Shown: positions 10,132 through 20,945 of the stretch, piece by piece
How positions within the stretch are numbered: the first letter of the stretch is position 1
Layout: the number at the start of each line of letters is the position of its first letter
DNA from: Massilia endophytica
Lineage (GTDB): Bacteria; Pseudomonadota; Gammaproteobacteria; Burkholderiales; Burkholderiaceae_D
Direction: 5' to 3'
NCBI RefSeq assembly: GCF_021165955.1
Contig: NZ_CP088952.1
Coordinates: 4,464,001 to 4,528,000 of the forward strand
DNA length: 64,000 nucleotides
Program-made: the position numbers and the translations under genes
Notes under the pieces: model-generated
Told to the model about the DNA's origin: nothing
Databases searched by the model: none
Seen by the model: the letters and a program-made list of their open reading frames with translations, nothing else

Positions 10132-10954
10132 CGAGGCGCTCCCACAGGGCCGTGGTGGCCGCCGCCTGGTTCATGCTGTAGAAGTGCAGGCCGGGCGCGC
10201 CGCCCGCGAGCAGGCGTTCGCACAGCTGGGTCACCACGTCCAGGCCGAAGGCCTTGATCGAGGCGCTGTCGTCGCCGAAGCTGGCCAGCTTCAGGCGCAC
10301 CCAGCGCGGGATCTCGGCGCCGCACATGTCCGAGAAGCGCATGAGCTGCGTGTAGTTCGTGATGGGCATGATGCCTGCCACGATGGGCACGTCCACGCCT
10401 GCCTTGCGGGCATTGTCGGCGAACTGGAAATAGGCGTCCGCGTTGTAGAAGTACTGCGTGATGGCGGCATTGGCGCCCGCCTTCACCTTGCGCACGAAGT
10501 TCTGCAGGTCGTCCTGCGGCGACTTCGCCTGCGGGTGCACCTCGGGATAGGCCGCCACCTCGATGTGGAACCAGTCGCCCGTTTCGGCGCGCACGAACTC
10601 CACCAGCTCGTTCGCATAGCGGAACTCGCCCGCCGCACCATAGCCGCTGGGCAGGTCGCCGCGCAGCGCCACCAGGCGCTTGATGCCGTGCGACTTGTAC
10701 TGCTGCAGGATGGCGCGGATGGATTCGCGCGTGCCGCCCACGCAGGAGAGGTGGGGCGCGGCGTCCTCGCCTGCGGCCAGGATTTCGAGCACCGTGTCCA
10801 GCGTGCCCTGCTGGGTGGTGCCGCCGGCGCCGAAGGTGACGGAAAAATACTTGGGATGCAGCTCGGAGAGCTTGGCGCGCGTGGCGCGCAGCTTCTCCGC
10901 GCCCTCCGCCGTTTTGGGCGGGAAGAACTCGATACTGAAATTATGGTTAGCCAT
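10118..10954 (-). CDS. metF: 5,10-methylenetetrahydrofolate reductase
   Basis: This FAD enzyme reduces methylene-THF to methyl-THF, the methyl donor for methionine synthesis. It has 278 residues in a TIM barrel: FSIEFFPPKT at the N-terminus, VTFGAGGTT, LRGDLPSG, ITQYFYNADAYF, GIMPITNYTQLMRFSDMCGAEIP and GLHFYSMN are all family hallmarks. It lies downstream of a small membrane gene (8 bp overlap) and ahcY, consistent with co-regulation within the activated methyl cycle. Confidence 0.97.
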   Translation of the reverse strand: MANHNFSIEFFPPKTAEGAEKLRATRAKLSELHPKYFSVTFGAGGTTQQGTLDTVLEILAAGEDAAPHLSCVGGTRESIRAILQQYKSHGIKRLVALRGDLPSGYGAAGEFRYANELVEFVRAETGDWFHIEVAAYPEVHPQAKSPQDDLQNFVRKVKAGANAAITQYFYNADAYFQFADNARKAGVDVPIVAGIMPITNYTQLMRFSDMCGAEIPRWVRLKLASFGDDSASIKAFGLDVVTQLCERLLAGGAPGLHFYSMNQAAATTALWERLVTPR

Positions 10955-11297
10955 CGGCGTCTTTCAACAACAGTGTGGAAAGGGCCCAGGAGATCACGCT
11001 GTACAGCAAGGCTCCGCCGATCGCCGCCCAGAAGCTATCGACATGGAAGCCATCCACCAGCTGCGCCACCATCCAGAACATGAATCCGTTGACGACGAAG
11101 ATGAAGAGGCCCAGCGACAGCACGGTCACAGGCAGGGTAAGCAGCAGGAGCAGCGGGCGGATCAGGGTATTCACCAGGCCCAGGATGAGCGCCGCAATCA
11201 GGGCCGTGCCGACGCTTGTGACATCGACGGAATGCATCAGGTAGGGCACTGCGAAGAGCGCCGCGGCATTGATAAACCAGGTCAGGACCAAACGCAT
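10947..11297 (-). CDS. Small membrane protein, YvlD/phage-holin-like family
   Basis: The protein has 116 residues and about four hydrophobic segments, with the family signature LGLVNTLIRPLLLLLTLPVTVLSLGLF split across segments 2-3. Function is not established. The start is ATG at 11295-11297 (MRLVLTWFIN); further in-frame upstream sequence lies in the palindromic repeat and is not coding. Its 3' end overlaps the metF start. A gene of this family between ahcY and metF is common in Burkholderiales, but no methyl-cycle role is shown. Confidence 0.85.
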   Translation of the reverse strand: MRLVLTWFINAAALFAVPYLMHSVDVTSVGTALIAALILGLVNTLIRPLLLLLTLPVTVLSLGLFIFVVNGFMFWMVAQLVDGFHVDSFWAAIGGALLYSVISWALSTLLLKDADG

Positions 11298-11320
11298 AGT
11301 GGTAAGCCTCGCGACTTGAG

Positions 11321-11455
11321 GACAGAGGGGACGGACCCTGTACAGGGTCTGTCCCCGGTATCCTGGTCCGCCACCGAACATGGTCAGCCGACTGTGTTCG
11401 GTGGCGGACCGGGTGTTCGGGGACAGACCCCATGCGGGGTCCGTCCCCATCTGTC
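11321..11455. repeat. Composite palindromic intergenic element with GGGGACAGACCC cores
   Basis: Three hairpins are nested inside an outer pair. Hairpin 1 spans 11327-11356 (GGGGACGGACCC with GGGTCTGTCCCC). Hairpin 2 spans 11365-11410 with 16-bp perfect arms (GGTCCGCCACCGAACA and its complement). Hairpin 3 spans 11419-11448 (GGGGACAGACCCC with GGGGTCCGTCCCC). The outer arms, GACAGA(-)GGGGACGGACCC at 11321-11337 and its complement ending at 11455, pair with one bulged base. The element shares its core with the hairpin at 27742-27826. It lies between ahcY and the metF unit and could shape transcription between them. Confidence 0.85.
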
Positions 11456-11464
11456 CCGGATTGA

Positions 11465-12874
<1,410 letters not shown>

Positions 12875-12907
12875 CACGCCCTCCTTTCAGTAAGTTGAAT
12901 GAAGTAA

Positions 12908-12971
12908 CGTGAGCGCGGTTTGCAGAATCCCGAGCCTGGCGGATGAGTGCACCCGTCGCAACGCTCCTCGG
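12908..12971 (-). promoter_or_regulatory. SAH riboswitch controlling ahcY
   Basis: The minus-strand RNA reads CCGAGGAGCGTTGCGAC, a variable loop, then GCCAGGCTCGG and a downstream CGCGCTCAC. CCGAG pairs with CTCGG (helix P1). The GAGCG segment can pair with the downstream CGCTC to give the H-type pseudoknot that defines this RNA class. The conserved stretches match the SAH riboswitch consensus, and the element lies 33 bp upstream of ahcY, its usual gene. In this class ligand binding turns expression on. Confidence 0.95.
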
Positions 12972-13003
12972 AGAACCGCCATTCTACCTGATCTGCCTGC
13001 CGT

Positions 13004-13825
13004 TCAGGAAGTCCGGTTCACGTTGCGCCGGATCCAGCTCAGCATATCGGCCCAGATGCGCTGCTGCTCGGCGGGCGGCGGCAGGGCCTGGGCGTGCGGC
13101 AGTTCCAGGGTGATCACCGGGGTGTTGCGGGAAAGGCCAAGGTAGTTGCCCAGCGAGCCGGGATAGACGCCCACGCGGTTGAAACGCAGGCGCCCGAAGC
13201 GCTGCGGCACGGGGGCCGGGCCGTCGAAATCGAGCACGCCGAAGGGCGCGTGCACGGAGATGATGATGTCCGGCTTGAAGCGTTCGATCTCCTCGCTGAT
13301 CCAGCGGCTCTCCGGCTCGGAGAGCGGCGTCTTGCCGGGGAAGCGGCGCGGATCGCTGCCCGTGCGGCGCGCCCAGTAGGCGGGCGCCTCGCGTTCCCAG
13401 CCCGGCGTGGGGAAATTGCGGTTCAGGTCCACGCCCCTGGCGTTCACGCGCGTGGCCCTGGGCGCCAGCAGGCCGTCGGGATTGACGGCCGGGGCGATGC
13501 GCCAGTGGAAGCTGCGGGCGATGGGGCGCTCCATCCAGTTCATCCAGCGGAAGACGATGGCCGAGGCGGTGGGCTCGTCGCCGTGGATGCCGCCCAGCAG
13601 CAGCACGCGCAGGGGCGCCTCGGCGCCCGGCCCGGGCGGAATCTCGCGCACCAGGATGGGCTGGCCCTTGTGCGACTGCGCGCCCGTGGCCCGCAGGCCG
13701 CTGGACTGGCAGTCCGCGCGCGATACGCCGGGCAGGCGTTCGCTCAGCCTTGAACACAGCTGGTCGGCCTGTGCGCCGGCCAGGGCGAAGCCCGGCGCCA
13801 GCAGCGCCAGGGCCAGAGCTCCCAC
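13004..13825 (-). CDS. M14-family zinc carboxypeptidase / murein peptide amidase-like, secreted
   Basis: The protein has 273 residues. Zinc ligands are seen in LLLGGIHGDEPTAS (HGDE), with VDLNRNFPTPGW (the substrate-binding NRNF motif), a third ligand in IIISVHAPFG, and the catalytic Glu in VITLELPH. It resembles MpaA-like amidases that trim murein tripeptide, but the substrate is inferred. A signal-like N-terminus (GALALALLAPGFALA) lacks a positive n-region when started at GTG 13825; no better in-frame start is visible, so the start is uncertain. Confidence 0.82.
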   Translation of the reverse strand: MGALALALLAPGFALAGAQADQLCSRLSERLPGVSRADCQSSGLRATGAQSHKGQPILVREIPPGPGAEAPLRVLLLGGIHGDEPTASAIVFRWMNWMERPIARSFHWRIAPAVNPDGLLAPRATRVNARGVDLNRNFPTPGWEREAPAYWARRTGSDPRRFPGKTPLSEPESRWISEEIERFKPDIIISVHAPFGVLDFDGPAPVPQRFGRLRFNRVGVYPGSLGNYLGLSRNTPVITLELPHAQALPPPAEQQRIWADMLSWIRRNVNRTS

Positions 13826-13857
13826 AATGCGGTTCGCAGCGATTTCGGCACCCCAAA

Positions 13858-13888
13858 AGAAAAAAGCGCCCGGAGTATCCGGGCGCTT
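13858..13888 (-). terminator. Rho-independent terminator of metK
   Basis: On the minus strand a perfect 10-bp stem, AGCGCCCGGA with TCCGGGCGCT around a 3-base loop, is followed by a run of six or more T. It lies 14 bp after the metK stop and just before the M14 peptidase gene. Confidence 0.93.
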
Positions 13889-13901
13889 GTCACTCTAGCA
13901 C

Positions 13902-15064
<1,163 letters not shown>

Positions 15065-15065
<1 letters not shown>

Positions 15066-15157
15066 CGCAAGCTCCTGTGTGTCTGGTTGATAGTACTGTC
15101 GCAACCACCACAACGGCCTTGCGACGCTTTAGCGAGATTTGTATTCCGCCTCGCAAG
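15065..15157 (-). promoter_or_regulatory. metK leader with mutually exclusive pairing elements (candidate RNA switch)
   Basis: On the minus strand CTTGCGA (15157-15151) can pair perfectly with TCGCAAG (15124-15118). The same TCGCAAG can instead pair with CTTGCGA at 15071-15065, which joins the GGAG ribosome site to the first base of the metK start codon. A fourth, related TTGCGA lies at 15104-15099. This is seen directly; regulation is inferred. It does not match a riboswitch class I can name. The repeats could alternatively be protein-binding sites. Confidence 0.45.
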
Positions 15158-15259
15158 TTGTCTGTTAACTCGGCGGTTGCTGCTTGTCGTGGTATTTTAC
15201 GCTTCTTCAAAAATTTTTGGGTAGGGCAACGTAAAAATCCGTTGCTGATAAACACCTCC

Positions 15260-16108
15260 ATGCTGTTAGCCACTTTCCGTTTCTTTTCAATCTTTCCATT
15301 GCCAGTTTTGCACGCCCTGGGCTCCGCCCTGGGATGGCTGGTCTATCTGCTATCGCCGTCCGTGCGCCGCCGCATGCGGGAAAACATGGCGCGCGCGGGC
15401 TTTGAGCAGCATCTGCCGCAGGCCGTGGCCGAGGCGGGCAAGGCCATTGCCGAGCTGCCCTTCATCTGGTGCGCCGACCCGGCCCGCGTATCGCGCCGCG
15501 CCCGCATCGAGAACTGGGAGCTGGTGCAAAGCACGCTGGATGCGGGCCGCGGCATCGTCTTCCTGACCCCGCACCTGGGCTGCTTCGAGATCGTGGCGCA
15601 GGAGATTGCGCTGCGCCAGGAGCTCATGGTGATGTACCGGCCGCCGAAGAAGGAGGCGATGAAGCCCCTGATCGAAGGCGCCCGCGCCCGCAAGAACCTG
15701 CTGCTGGCGCCCGCCAACATGGGCGGGGTGCGCATGCTGGCCAAGTTCCTGAAGAAGGGCCTGCCCATCGGCCTGCTGCCCGACCAGGTGCCGCAGGAAG
15801 GCGAAGGCGTGTGGGCCGACTTCTTCGGCAAGGCCGCCTACACCATGACCCTGCCCGCCAAGATGGCGCAGCTGGGGGATGCGGTCGTCATCGTCACCTA
15901 TGCCGAGCGCCTGCCGCTGGGCCGCGGCTACATCATCCGCTTCGTGCCCTTCACCGGCTCGCTGGACGGCGACAGCGCCCAGCAGGCGCGCGCCATCAAT
16001 GCGGCCATGGAGCAGCTCATCGCCCGCAACCCGGCGCAGTACTACTGGAGCTACAACCGCTACAAGGTGCCGGCCGGCGTGGCCGCGCCTGCGCAGGAGG
16101 CGGCATGA
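15260..16108 (+). CDS. LpxL/HtrB-type lysophospholipid (lipid A) acyltransferase
   Basis: The product has 282 residues, a membrane-associated acyltransferase of the lipid A late-acyltransferase family. The HX4E active-site motif is visible in LTPHLGCFEIVAQE, and PDQVPQEGEGVWADFFGK is the conserved downstream block. One N-terminal hydrophobic anchor (FRFFSIFPLPVLHALG) precedes the domain. ATG 15260 was chosen; the open frame runs further upstream into the metK leader without family similarity. It is coupled to the next acyltransferase gene by an ATGA overlap. Confidence 0.9.
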   Translation: MLLATFRFFSIFPLPVLHALGSALGWLVYLLSPSVRRRMRENMARAGFEQHLPQAVAEAGKAIAELPFIWCADPARVSRRARIENWELVQSTLDAGRGIVFLTPHLGCFEIVAQEIALRQELMVMYRPPKKEAMKPLIEGARARKNLLLAPANMGGVRMLAKFLKKGLPIGLLPDQVPQEGEGVWADFFGKAAYTMTLPAKMAQLGDAVVIVTYAERLPLGRGYIIRFVPFTGSLDGDSAQQARAINAAMEQLIARNPAQYYWSYNRYKVPAGVAAPAQEAA

Positions 16109-17001
16109 AGATCCTGCTTGGCTTCATGTGGCTGCTGCACTGGCTGCCCCTGCCCGTGCTGGGACGCTTCGGCGACCTGGTGGGCAGCCTGCTCTTCATC
16201 GTGATGGGGCCGCGCCGCGAAATCGCGCTGACCAACCTGCGCCTGTGCATGCCCGAACTCTCGGAGGCGGAGCGCCGCAGCCTGGCGCGCCAGCACTTCC
16301 AGGCCTATTCGCGCAGCGTGTTCGAGCGCGCGATCCTGTGGTGGGCGCCGGAGTCCCGCCTCAAGCGCCTGATCGAGATCGAGACCAGCGAAGGCATGCC
16401 GCCCGGCCAGATCCCCGTGGCGGCCATGACGGAAAAGCCCACCATCCTCCTCTGCCCGCACTTCGTGTGCCTGGATGTGGGCGGCGCCGCCATCGCCATG
16501 GAAGCGAGCGCCTCGTCCATGTATGTGCAGCAGAAGAACGCCGACTTCGACAAGGTGCTGCGCGAAGGCCGCGCGCGCTTCCGCCCAGTGAAGCTGTTCA
16601 CGCGCCAGGACGGCATCAAGCCCATCCTGCGCGCCCTGCGCGAGCACCTGCCCTATTTCATGCTGCCGGACATGGATTTCGGCGAGAAGGATGCGGAATT
16701 CGTGCCCTTCTTCGGCATTCCCGCCGCCACCCTGACGGCCACGGCCCGCATTGCGGCCACCACCGGCGCCCAGGTCATGCCCGTGATCGCCACCTTCCTG
16801 CCCGGTTACCGTGGATGGCGCGTCAAGTTTTATCCAGTGTGGGACAATTACCCGGGCCCGGACATGGTCGCCGCAACCCGCCGCATGAACGAGTTCATCG
16901 AGGACCGCGTGCGCGAAGCGCCTGCGGAGTACTTCTGGACCCACAAGCGCTTCAAGACCCGTCCCGAGGGCGAACCTTCCTTCTACTCGAACAAGCGATG
17001 A
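16105..17001 (+). CDS. Second LpxL/HtrB-type lipid A acyltransferase
   Basis: The product has 298 residues and is paralogous in fold to its upstream neighbour. The active-site motif is HX4D in CPHFVCLDVGGAAIAM, followed by YFMLPDMDFGEKDAEFVPFFG and the C-terminal YFWTHKRFKTRP. A hydrophobic N-terminal anchor (LLGFMWLLHWLPLPVLG) is present. The start overlaps the previous stop and its own stop overlaps the dapF start (ATGA at both), so all three genes are co-transcribed. The two enzymes probably add the two secondary acyl chains of lipid A. Confidence 0.9.
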   Translation: MKILLGFMWLLHWLPLPVLGRFGDLVGSLLFIVMGPRREIALTNLRLCMPELSEAERRSLARQHFQAYSRSVFERAILWWAPESRLKRLIEIETSEGMPPGQIPVAAMTEKPTILLCPHFVCLDVGGAAIAMEASASSMYVQQKNADFDKVLREGRARFRPVKLFTRQDGIKPILRALREHLPYFMLPDMDFGEKDAEFVPFFGIPAATLTATARIAATTGAQVMPVIATFLPGYRGWRVKFYPVWDNYPGPDMVAATRRMNEFIEDRVREAPAEYFWTHKRFKTRPEGEPSFYSNKR

Positions 17002-17861
17002 AACTCAAATTCACCAAGATGCACGGCGCGGGCAACGACTTCGTCGTGATCGACGCCATCAACCAGCAGCTCGACCTGTCGCCCGCGCAGTGGAAGGCGC
17101 TGGGCGACCGCCGCTTCGGCGTGGGCGCGGACCAGATGCTCGTGGTGGAGAAGTCGGCCACGCCGGGCTGCGATTTCCGCTACCGCATCTTCAACAGCGA
17201 CGGCGGCGAGGTGGAACAGTGCGGCAACGGCGCGCGCGCCTTCGTGAAGTTCGTGACCGAGAAAGGCCTGACCGACCGCCGCAGCATCTCCGTCGAAACC
17301 ATGAAGGGCGTGATCTCGCCCCGCCTGGAAGACGACGGCAGCGTGACGGTGGACATGGGCCCGCCCGTGCTGGAACCGGAGCGCGTGCCCTTCGATACCG
17401 AGGGCCTGCAGGGCCAGCGCGAAGGCCGCGACACGCTCTGGCCCCTGGTGCTGGAGCTGGGCGGAGAGAAGGAAACAGTGCTGGTGTCGGTGGTCTCGAT
17501 GGGCAATCCGCACGCCGTGCAGGTGGTGGCCGATGTGGACACCGCGCCGGTGGAACTGACCGGCCCCCTGATCGAGCACCACCCCCACTTCCCGCAGCGC
17601 GTGAACGCGGGCTTCATGCAGCTCATGGACCGCCACCATATCCGCCTGCGCGTGTTCGAGCGGGGCGCGGGCGAAACCCTGGCCTGCGGCACCGGCGCCT
17701 GCGCGGCGGTGGTGGCGGGCATCCGGCGCGGCCTGCTCGATTCGCCCGTGCGCGTGGATGCGCGCGGCGGCCGGCTCTCCATCGCCTGGGCCGGCGAAGG
17801 CCAGCCGGTGCTCATGACCGGCCCTGCGGTCACGGTGTTCGAAGGCGAAATCGAGATCTGA
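16998..17861 (+). CDS. dapF: Diaminopimelate epimerase
   Basis: The enzyme interconverts LL- and meso-diaminopimelate for lysine and peptidoglycan synthesis. It has 287 residues. Both catalytic cysteines are present: EQCGNGARAF and LACGTGACAAVV. The N-terminal KMHGAGNDFVVID is diagnostic. It is translationally coupled to the acyltransferases. In many proteobacteria dapF is followed directly by DUF484 and xerC; here a Sel1 gene and a porin intervene. Confidence 0.98.
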   Translation: MKLKFTKMHGAGNDFVVIDAINQQLDLSPAQWKALGDRRFGVGADQMLVVEKSATPGCDFRYRIFNSDGGEVEQCGNGARAFVKFVTEKGLTDRRSISVETMKGVISPRLEDDGSVTVDMGPPVLEPERVPFDTEGLQGQREGRDTLWPLVLELGGEKETVLVSVVSMGNPHAVQVVADVDTAPVELTGPLIEHHPHFPQRVNAGFMQLMDRHHIRLRVFERGAGETLACGTGACAAVVAGIRRGLLDSPVRVDARGGRLSIAWAGEGQPVLMTGPAVTVFEGEIEI

Positions 17862-17864
17862 GCG

Positions 17865-19373
17865 TCAGGCCGCCATGGCCTCGTTGCCGCGCGCCGTGGA
17901 GAGCAGCCAGGTCTTGAAGCGGTAGAGGCGCTGGCGGTAGTTCCCTTCCGGCCCGGAGAGGCTGCAATCCACTTGTTCGAACAGGCGGGCGATGCGGTCC
18001 AGGGCCTGGCGCTGCTGGGCGTTGCGCACCAGCACCAGCCGCCGCTTGCTGCGCCCATAGGCGGCGCGGATATCCACCACGAGACAATGCCCCTGGTCGG
18101 CCGACCGCACGTCCAGCAGCAGGGCTTCGGCCCGCGTCAGCTGGAAGGTGCGCGCCAGCTCGATGCGGGCAGCCAGCAGGGGCTGGCTGCTGAAAAGCTC
18201 CCGCGTCAGCAGGGGCATCAGCTGCTCCGCCCAGCCCGCGGCCGGGGGCGGCGGGGCGATGCGGTCCAGCGCCGCCTGGGCCTCGGCGCTGCCCTGGGCC
18301 GCCGCCTTCTGCAGCCAGTAGGCCGCCTTCACATCATTCTGTTCGCCGCCCCGGCGCGTGCGCCAGGCCTGCATGCCGCACTCGAGCTGGGCGCCGCTGT
18401 GGCCCATGCCCGCCGCGCGCTCCAGGCAGGCCTGGGCCTCGCTCACGCTGCGCTGGGAGAATTCCGGTTTCACATAGATGCGGGACAGGGCATACCAGGC
18501 GTCCGCCAGGCCCTGCTCGCCCGCCTGGGTGAGCCAGCGGATGGCGCGCTTGAAGTTCACCGTGCCGCTGCCCTGCGGCAGGCGCTCGCCTTCGCAGTTC
18601 ATGCGGGCCAGGGCCAGCCCCAGGGCCAGCTGGGCGTTGCGGTCGCCTGCGGCGGCGGCCAGCTCGCGCATGCGCGCCAGCTCCTCGCCCTCCCCTTCCT
18701 CGGCCATGGCCTCGGCACAGCGGGAGAGCAGCCGCACCTGGGCCTCGCTGCCCTGCCAGGCGGCCGCTTCGGCCGGCGCCTCGGCCAGCAGGCTGCGCGC
18801 CAGGGGCAGCGCGCATTGCAGGAATTCGCCGCCTTCTTCCTCGTTCCAGATCTGCTCCAGCAGGGCGTACTGGGCTTCCTCCGCGCTGCCGTCGCTCGGC
18901 CAGCGGCGCGGCTCGGCCAGGGTATATCCGGCGGGGGCCGGCTCGCGCTGCGGTTCGGGACGCAGCTGGGCCAGCAGCCAGCGCGCATCGGCAAAGCCCT
19001 GGCGGGCGGCAGCTTCGAGGCGGGGCAGCAGGCGCTCGCGCAGGCCGGGCTGTTCGAGGACGGGGCCCTGCAGCACCAGCTGGGCCAGGGTCACGGCCGC
19101 CTCGGGAATGGCCGCCTCGGCCGCCTGGGCGTACCAGTCCAGTACCGCCGGACGGCAGTGCTGTGCAAACTCGAAGGGAATATGCTCGCCGATCAGGCGC
19201 CAGGCCAGGTCCTCGCCCTGGGCGGCCGCCCGGCTCAGCCAATGCAGGGCGGTCGGCATGCTGTGCGGCAGGCTCGCGCCGCCGAACAGATACAACTGCC
19301 CCAGTTTCAGTTGGCACGCGGCATCTCCCGCCCGCGCCCCGCGGATCACTGCCAGCTCCTCACGATTCGCCAT
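17865..19373 (-). CDS. Sel1-repeat (TPR-like) protein with a C-terminal domain of unknown function
   Basis: The protein has 502 residues and is alanine-rich. At least five Sel1-like units can be read (such as ACQLKLGQLYLFGGA, AWRLIGEHI, AQLALGLALARMN, AWYALSRIYVKPEFS and AQLECGMQAWRTRRGGEQNDVKAA). These helical hairpins usually mediate protein-protein contacts. The last 120 residues (LARTFQLTRAEALLLDVR, then GRSKRRLVLVRNAQQRQAL) are not repeats and I do not recognise them. There is no signal peptide. The start is ATG 19373 with GGAG upstream. It is convergent with dapF (3 bp gap). Confidence 0.82.
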   Translation of the reverse strand: MANREELAVIRGARAGDAACQLKLGQLYLFGGASLPHSMPTALHWLSRAAAQGEDLAWRLIGEHIPFEFAQHCRPAVLDWYAQAAEAAIPEAAVTLAQLVLQGPVLEQPGLRERLLPRLEAAARQGFADARWLLAQLRPEPQREPAPAGYTLAEPRRWPSDGSAEEAQYALLEQIWNEEEGGEFLQCALPLARSLLAEAPAEAAAWQGSEAQVRLLSRCAEAMAEEGEGEELARMRELAAAAGDRNAQLALGLALARMNCEGERLPQGSGTVNFKRAIRWLTQAGEQGLADAWYALSRIYVKPEFSQRSVSEAQACLERAAGMGHSGAQLECGMQAWRTRRGGEQNDVKAAYWLQKAAAQGSAEAQAALDRIAPPPPAAGWAEQLMPLLTRELFSSQPLLAARIELARTFQLTRAEALLLDVRSADQGHCLVVDIRAAYGRSKRRLVLVRNAQQRQALDRIARLFEQVDCSLSGPEGNYRQRLYRFKTWLLSTARGNEAMAA

Positions 19374-19798
19374 CGATCGGCTCCAAGAAAGTGCGCTTCT
19401 CTTATATTGCCGGGCTCCCGTGGAAGACCGGCTGTTATGGTCTGACCATGTTGCCATAAGAAGCAGACGAGGATGGAAGGCCGCCAAGCGGGCTTTCGCC
19501 TAGAAGTTGACGTAGCGCAAATCCCAGAAACGGGCCGAAAGCCCGCGCCAAGACGGAGAATTAGCTCATTAATGAAGGGAAGCGGCCTCTGCCGCAGGCC
19601 CTTACCCTAGTAGTTTTACCGTTTCATAAATACAACAAGAAAAACGCAATCTTTCGCTTTCTGCCAATACTCGCGCTCATAATCAACCAATCCTGCGCAC
19701 TGGACGGGAGCAGCAATTAAGGTTTCACTCATCCGAGTGTTCGAGACGCACTCAGCTTGTTGATTTTTGACCGACACAATTCTTAAAAAGGACGAAAA
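19374..19798. other. Intergenic region between the Sel1 gene and the porin
   Basis: This 425-bp divergent spacer has no plausible gene; the frames read through it on both strands lack family features. It must hold the porin promoter and leader. AAGGACG lies just before the porin ATG as a ribosome site. AT content rises sharply from about 19615, as expected for a strong regulated porin promoter. I could not fix -35/-10 boxes with confidence. Confidence 0.5.
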
Positions 19799-20854
19799 AT
19801 GAAGAAATCCTTGGTAGCTCTGGCATTGATGGGTGCATTCGGCGGCGCCTATGCGCAGTCCTCCGTCGTCATTTACGGCACGCTGGACGCGGGCGTCCAA
19901 AAGACCACCAATACCGCCAACACCGCCACCCAGATCACCAAGCGCGACAACAACAAGCTGGGCTTCCGCGGCGTGGAAGACCTGGGCAGCGGCCTGAAGG
20001 CCCTGTTCCAGCTGGAGATCCGCTATGAGCCGGACACCGGCGTCATCGAATCGACCACCCGTCCCCTGTTCCAGGGCCAGAGCCGCGTGGGCCTGCAAGG
20101 CGCCTTCGGTACGGTGCGCCTGGGCCGTGGCCTGACCGCCTACCAGGAATCGACCATCGCCTTCGAGCCATGGTCCGGCCTGCCGAACGTGGCGGGCTAC
20201 CAGACCAACCTGCAAGTGGCCGGCTACACCAGCGATCCGCTGAGCGCCGCGGGCAACTCCGGCAACCGCTTCTCCAACGCCATCTGGTGGAACTCGCCCG
20301 TGTGGAACGGCTTCCAGCTGAACGTGAACGTGGCCAGCAAGGAAGCCAACGGCAGCCCCGCCATCATCGGCCGCGGCACCGCCGCCGCTCCGCAGTACGG
20401 CGCGAACGCCATGGCCTCGGCCAACCCGTACTCGATCAGCGCGACCTATACCAACGGTCCGTTCGCCGCCATGCTGGCAACCGAGCGCAACGCCATCGAG
20501 ACCAAGCTGTGGTCCATGGCCGCCTCGTACAAGCCGACCACCGCCCTGAAGCTGATGGCCACCTACACCAAGCAGGACCTGGAGCACACCGTCGCCGTCA
20601 ACAACGAAGTGGACGCATGGGTGCTGGGCGCCAACTACACCGTTGGCCCAGGCAAGTTCCTGTTCGGCTACGGCCAGAAGTCGCCGGACGGCCAGCTGAA
20701 GACCAAGCAGATCTCCGTGGGCTACGAGTACAGCCTGTCGGCCCGCACCTACCTGTACGTGGACCTGGCCAGCAAGAAGACCCCGCTGACCGCCACCGCG
20801 ACCAGCGACGTGAACCAGAAACACTACGCACTGGGCATCCACCACAACTTCTGA
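19799..20854 (+). CDS. Outer-membrane porin (Burkholderia/Neisseria type, trimeric 16-strand family)
   Basis: This 351-residue general diffusion porin has a signal peptide MKKSLVALALMGAFGGAYA cleaved before QSSVVIYGTLDAG. Typical blocks are KLGFRGVEDLGSGLKALFQLE, GTVRLGRGLT and the C-terminal HYALGIHHNF ending in Phe, the BAM recognition residue. Many alternating amphipathic strands are visible. Its own terminator follows, so it is probably a single-gene unit. It interrupts the usual dapF-DUF484-xerC order. Confidence 0.95.
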   Translation: MKKSLVALALMGAFGGAYAQSSVVIYGTLDAGVQKTTNTANTATQITKRDNNKLGFRGVEDLGSGLKALFQLEIRYEPDTGVIESTTRPLFQGQSRVGLQGAFGTVRLGRGLTAYQESTIAFEPWSGLPNVAGYQTNLQVAGYTSDPLSAAGNSGNRFSNAIWWNSPVWNGFQLNVNVASKEANGSPAIIGRGTAAAPQYGANAMASANPYSISATYTNGPFAAMLATERNAIETKLWSMAASYKPTTALKLMATYTKQDLEHTVAVNNEVDAWVLGANYTVGPGKFLFGYGQKSPDGQLKTKQISVGYEYSLSARTYLYVDLASKKTPLTATATSDVNQKHYALGIHHNF

Positions 20855-20871
20855 TCGCCTCCGGGCGGTAC

Positions 20872-20896
20872 AAAAAGACGCCTGCGGGCGTCTTTT
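20872..20896 (+). terminator. Rho-independent terminator of the porin gene
   Basis: AAAAAGACGCC pairs with GGCGTCTTTTT around a short loop and continues into a T-run. It starts 18 bp after the porin stop and ends about 50 bp before the DUF484 start. Confidence 0.93.
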
Positions 20897-20945
20897 TTTA
20901 TTTGCTGTCGGGTAAAATGCGCATGCCTTACTTGGGAAACAACAC

